Program-made: the position numbers and the translations under genes
In this document: positions 59,555 through 64,000 of the stretch, in pieces
How the letters are laid out: every line of letters starts with the position of its first letter
Position numbering within the stretch: position 1 is the stretch's first letter
NCBI GenBank assembly: GCA_012931725.1
Contig: CM022948.1
Coordinates: 72,075,272-72,139,271 of the forward strand
Reading direction: 5' to 3'
Source of the DNA: Litsea cubeba
Taxonomy: Eukaryota > Streptophyta > Magnoliopsida > Laurales > Lauraceae
Length of the DNA: 64,000 nt
Notes under the pieces: generated by a model
What the model was told of the DNA's origin: nothing
Seen by the model: only the letters and a program-made list of their open reading frames with translations
Databases searched by the model: none

Positions 59555-60519
59555 AGTGTTAACTAGTATTTATTTTAAAAAAAACTTAAATTTTAAGATA
59601 TTACATTAAAGTTTTTGAATAATGATAATGATAATGATGTTTTTAATGAATACAGGTAGTCTCTCGCAGTTATTACAGTGGAATTATGTAATAAGTTTCA
59701 ATGCCTCCAACATGGCCCCACGTAATAATAATTTGGATTGTTTCGTTATCCCCTCCAATGCTACATTTTTAGATTTTTTGTTCATTAGAGTGCGTCTTGA
59801 TGTTTGATTGAGCACACGATGAAAATATGATTAATATCATGACCGTGTACAATCATGTTTTCAATTGTGTGTTCAATTTTGTAGTGGAATCCACCCCTAT
59901 TATAGTGAGATTTGAAGGTACGTCTTTGAATGAGATGAGATTCATATAGAGTATTCTGGATTATCCATATATGGGCCCAAACGGATGTTATTTGATTCAC
60001 CTGCGATGGAAGATGCATTATTGTTTATATTTGGAAAGTACTCTTCCATTTATTGGAGTTGTGACAGCATTTATGAGTCCAAAACATTTTGTTTTTTTTT
60101 TTTTTTGGTAGAAGTCCAAAACATTTTGTTGAAGGTTGATATATCTCCGTTTCCTACATGACTGCACATGCATGGATTACTTTTTTTTTTTTGTAATTCA
60201 ACATGTATTGTATTCTCCTGGACAATAGGAGAGACACTCTATTGAGCATATATGTTAAAACAGGGCAAAGTATCAGCTCTAATAATTCATCTTAACCCCT
60301 TATCTATGGGAAAGAAGTTCAATGATTTTGGAGGGCATCATCGTATTGCATTTCAATTGAATGGTATATAATGGTGGAAGAAGTGTCAAATTTGAGCTTG
60401 TAGTATTCATAAGAGGCTAGTGAGTGTGAAGAGGGTGAGATTGACAATGAAAGGTCCTATGTGGGTCCTACAAAGTTATTATTGTCATTAACTAAGTGTA
60501 ACATATTTCTATGAGAGTA

Positions 60520-62097
60520 ACTCTCACTAGGCCCGGCCCTGAGGCAGGGCAGTAAGTGCGCCTGCCCCGGGCCCCCCGGGCCCCCATTTTTCAGGGGGCC
60601 CAAAAATATTTCCTCTCCTTAAGAAGAAAATGTTTCCACTCCTCCAAATCCACCGACCTCCTTCTCAAACCCCTTAACCTTTCATCAATCGAACTCCTTT
60701 GAACCCCATCTCAACCAAACAGCAAGCCAAAAAAAAAAAAAAAACAAGAAGAAGAAGAAGAAGCAGCAGCAGCAGAGAACTGGACCGCCATAACCGGTTA
60801 GGCCCAAATCACCGCCATCGCCAGAACCGGCTGGCCCATCATCTTCGTGCTAGCGTCTAGCAGTCAAGCACTATTAGTCCATCACCACTTCGGACGAAGC
60901 ACCCAGGCTACCCAGTAGTCAAATCCCTCAACCATTCATCAATCGAACTCCTTTGAACCCCATCTCAACCAAACAACAAGCCCAAAAAAAAAGAAAAAAA
61001 GAAAAAAAAGCACCCAGCAGGCCAGCACCACTGGTTGATTGCTACAATAGCAATCAAGCACCATCAGTCCATCACCACTTCGGACGAAGCACCCAGGCTA
61101 CCCAGCAGTCAAACTGTCAAACCCATCAACCCTTCATCGATCGAATTCCTTTGAACCCCAATACCCCATCTCAACCAAACAGCAAGCCCAAAAATAAAAA
61201 AATAAAAAGAAGAAGAAGAAGAAGAAGCACCCAGCAGGCCAGCACCACGGGTTGATTGCTACTGCTGCTCCACGCCTCCACCGTCCACCCACCCGCCACG
61301 CCACATCTCTTTGTTCTGTACACTTCCCAGTCTTCTTAGTTCAGATAGAGTTCGGGTCGGGTTGGACCTGATCCATTGATCCATTTCGCTGACAAGCTAT
61401 TTCCTTTGGTAACAAGTCAATACAGGTCAGGTGGACCCATTCACTCGCCTGAGTTTGAGTTATGCCCAAATCCAAAACAACAGTCAACAGCAACTTACAA
61501 AAAAAGCCACTTGCATCAAATTTGTAGACATCAACACATGTGCCCATAGCTTATAGATCTTCTTCAATCTTCATAACATCCATATCATCGTTGTCTTGGT
61601 AGATTGGGGAGATTCCAAAATCCAAAGTATGGCTTTTTTCAGTGCAAAATTGGTCGTTGTAGAAATCAATTGAAAGTAATTTTTTCATGATTAGAAAATC
61701 TTGAATTTGAAAGCATAATTGAGGGTTTTGCTTCTCAAAATGCAAGAAGAAAATCATTTCAATAATACTTTTTTAATTGTGATTTTATTTTTCAACTTAT
61801 CTTCTAGATGGTGATGCTGGTATGAGAAATTATTTGGCCGACGATCTGGTACTCTTACCGAGATGTTGGCATGAGAGATTCATTTATTTATGTATTAAAT
61901 GTATTTTATTTATTTATTAAATGTATTTATCATATGATATTATTTAGTTTTTAATGAAATTATTATTTTTGGGCTAAATTTATGAAAACATGTTATATAT
62001 ATGTGCATATATTAAAAAATTATAAAAATGAATAAAGGGCCCATTTTAGTGATTCGCACCGGGCCTTTGAAAAGTCAGGACCGGCCCTGACTCTCAC
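60520..62097. mobile_element. Non-autonomous hAT transposon with internal tandem repeats
   Basis: The element spans 60528-62089 (1562 bp), flanked by the perfect 8-bp duplication ACTCTCAC (60520-60527 and 62090-62097). Terminal repeats: left TAGGCCCGGCCCTGA, right (reverse complement) CAGGGCCGGTCCTGA. Eight-base duplications and CAGGG-type ends are diagnostic of hAT. The left end is very GC-rich (CCCCGGGCCCCCCGGGCCCC near 60564). The interior holds three diverged tandem units. No transposase ORF was seen. Confidence 0.85.
60681..61260. repeat. Three tandem units inside the hAT element
   Basis: Units start at 60681, 60935 and 61133 (spacing 254 and 198 bp). Shared words are TTCATC(A/G)ATCGAA(C/T)TCCTTTG, CCCATCTCAACCAAACA, an A-run with AAGAAGAAG, CCAGCACCAC and CGGACGAAGCACCCAGGCTA. 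The ORF at 60953-61255 is an effect of this array. Confidence 0.85.
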
Positions 62098-62190
62098 ACT
62101 ATTATGAGAATAAGAGGAGATCCATTGGATCTATATCCAATGCCAACCGCTTGAATATGAAGACCTTCCCCTTACTCTCATAGGAGCATT

Positions 62191-62582
62191 TTATATATAT
62201 ATATATATGAAAATATTCAAGTGAGAACTAGTGCTTCCGTGAGAACTATTTGTGGGGCCCACCTAGCAACCAATCTAAACCAATCACAAATAGGAACCCC
62301 TTTGATAGTCACCGATCCCAAAGATTGGCACACATCCGAATGGACTGAACCGTTGGATCGATGGTTGAATCTTTTTTTTTAATATGAAGTCATTAAACTT
62401 GTGGGCCACTGATGAAGGGGTTAGAGGCATAGGGTTGGGATTAAACTTGATACTTTGGGTGGTCTCACATAGATCTTTCCATCCACCATTGTTTCAATCC
62501 TCAAATGTGACGCACAATTGGACCCTATTGAAAGTTCTCATATAGTTTTCACCTGAATAAACTCGATATATATATATATATA
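62191..62582. mobile_element. MITE bounded by TA-dinucleotide repeats
   Basis: Inverted ends (left ATATTCAAGTGAGAACTA near 62213; right, reverse-complemented, TTATTCAGGTGAAAACTA) lie at about 62209 and 62565. Each end abuts a TA repeat (62191-62208 and 62566-62582). The interior has GGGGCCCACC and GAACCGTTGGATCGATGG, words also found near 52500-52600. No ORF. Confidence 0.5.
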
Positions 62583-64000
62583 AGGAGTCTCCTTCCACAT
62601 ATTCTCTTCCTAAGTGGGCCTCTCAACCTTTCATGGGACAAATTGGATAGGATCAAACCCATGCCAATCCCTATCGCTTTGTTTTAAGCTGGCTGAAAAA
62701 AGCTTTGTTCTAAAAAAATTCAATCAAAACAAACCATGGTACACTCGGGATGACGAAACAGAGAGAGTGGTGGGCCCTATCCCAACCCACTCCATTTCAC
62801 TCTTGTATTTTGTATCCTACACGCCCAAGGCTTTTGTTTTTTTATTGGGGCACGTATATTCCACAGGAACTGCTAATGAGTGCTGTCAACCAATATGACA
62901 AACCGCATGTAGTCAATGTTGTTAAAGAGTCATTGAACTGACAATTGACTGCTTGACAAGGTAAGGAACCCAATCAGCAAGAGTTTTGGATACCTGCTAA
63001 CCAAAAGTCTTATAAAGTTGTTGCAAGTACTGAGGAAGATAATCCCCCCTTCATTGATTTGCAAGTCACAAAAGTGGCTCCAGTGATAAATAATCATTGA
63101 ATAACCCTGTTCATCAACAGAGGTAAAGGACAAAATAAAACAAGTAACATGGCCCCTGCAAAGATAACTTTTGACAGGTGTACTCCCGACAGAGAACATT
63201 TTCTCCACCTTGTGGCAGGTGATATGATGGTAAAGTTGTGGAAGGTGATATGATGGGATAAATTATATCTATGGTCTTATGGCTGGGCCGCCAACAAGTC
63301 AAGCCAACTCGACTTGACTTGACGAAATTTGAATGTAATTAAGCTCGATTTCAAGCTCAATTAAGTTAATATTAATCATATAATCATGTGCCTAAGGTAT
63401 ATTTCTACCAAAGAAACACAGCCAATACTAAACACAAACCTTGCCTCAGCTCGTTTTTTTTTTTTTTTTTTATAATTGTAAGCTACATTCAAGCTCTACA
63501 CTTCTACCTGAACACACGTTGTGAGCAGTCTAATTTGAGTTTGAGCATGGCCAAATTCAACTCAATTTGACTCATTTACTCCCTTACCGACAAAGTAGGT
63601 TAACAAATGATCATAATAATTTTAAGCTCTCCTCAAACTCATTTGAATATTGATACAGTTGAAAGAAGCCGAACTTGAGCTGTCTTGGACATGGCTATTT
63701 TACACCTCGATCAACTTATAAAATAAGGCAAAAGATTATTATAATGATAGCTCAAATGCACTACATGGTTTAATCTTTACTAATTTGAAGTGGCAAAATT
63801 TATAGAGTTCATTACCCCATCAATTATAAAACGACTTCGAGTATTAGTTATGTATAATTAATCGGGTCTATAGAATGTTGGTAGTTTGTGGGGTCTAATA
63901 ATTAAGATCATAAATGATCAGCAAGTATTAATTCTTAAACTTTTTCTAATGCCCACTTCTCAAGAGCATATTTGAGAATTTCTTTTACAAAAAAAATCTG
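62583..64000. other. Gene-free right end of the window
   Basis: AT-rich DNA with a T-run near 63455. Degenerate AGCTCGA/CAAGCTC words at about 63290-63720 match the low-copy repeat seen at 4.8-5.3 kb and 7.0-7.1 kb. No coding exon was recognised. Confidence 0.55.

Larger units (their letters stand above)
57047..60519. other. Upstream region of the LysM kinase and gene-free DNA
   Basis: The first 450 bases are probably 5' UTR and promoter on the minus strand. They include four ACGT cores at 5-bp spacing (57333-57351). Beyond are a SINE-like tRNA relic (57845-57925) and a foldback MITE (59381-59546). No coding exon was seen. Confidence 0.55.

Noticed and set aside
60953..61255. 100-aa Pro/Lys/Ser-rich ORF
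   Set aside because: It falls in the tandem units of the hAT element and has no homologous look.
1..64000. CRISPR array, operon, bacterial riboswitch or plasmid-type features
   Set aside because: Intron-exon gene structures, plant protein families and plant transposons throughout; no regularly spaced short repeat-spacer array was seen.

Overview
The window is nuclear DNA of a flowering plant. The evidence is GT-AG introns (one probable GC-AG exception), a chloroplast-targeted NADP-malic enzyme, a PDR-type ABCG transporter, a LysM receptor kinase, a plant-type cereblon, and AT-rich intergenic DNA full of small transposons. The species cannot be fixed from the sequence alone. Gene density is about one gene per 9 kb.

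Layout. (1) 1-1091, + strand: last two coding exons of a PDR/ABCG transporter. (2) 3410-4690, - strand: a decayed berberine-bridge-enzyme-like FAD oxidase pseudogene. (3) 4.7-13.6 kb: repeat-rich intergenic DNA. (4) 13790-21017, + strand: a complete 20-exon plastidic NADP-malic enzyme (653 aa). (5) 21-26.2 kb: intergenic DNA with a 1.07-kb terminal-inverted-repeat element holding four tandem ~185-bp units. (6) 26203-32861, - strand: complete cereblon (536 aa, 10 exons). (7) 34542-35857, + strand: a TauD/clavaminate-synthase-like Fe(II)/2-oxoglutarate dioxygenase (325 aa) whose first intron appears to be GC-AG. (8) 38124-41564, - strand: ERD7/senescence-domain protein (395 aa). (9) 43002-44642: a Mutator-like element with a perfect 9-bp target duplication that carries a captured exon of a Yip1-family membrane protein and eight copies of a near-perfect palindrome (a Pack-MULE). 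(10) 46085-57046, - strand: an 11-exon LysM receptor-like kinase with an apparent 2-nt frameshift in exon 10. (11) 57-64 kb: no genes, but a foldback MITE, a 1.56-kb hAT element with a perfect 8-bp target duplication, and a MITE bounded by TA repeats.

The genes are ordinary housekeeping, stress and defence loci. They form no operon and no obvious cluster. Carbon metabolism (NADP-malic enzyme), ubiquitin ligase substrate recognition (cereblon), chitin/LysM signalling (receptor kinase), dehydration response (ERD7) and export (ABCG) simply lie side by side. The most distinctive content is in the mobile elements, above all the Pack-MULE at 43-44.6 kb, and in the unusual splice or frame events of the dioxygenase and the receptor kinase. 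All exon boundaries were read by eye; the total coding length is a multiple of three in every complete gene except the receptor kinase.
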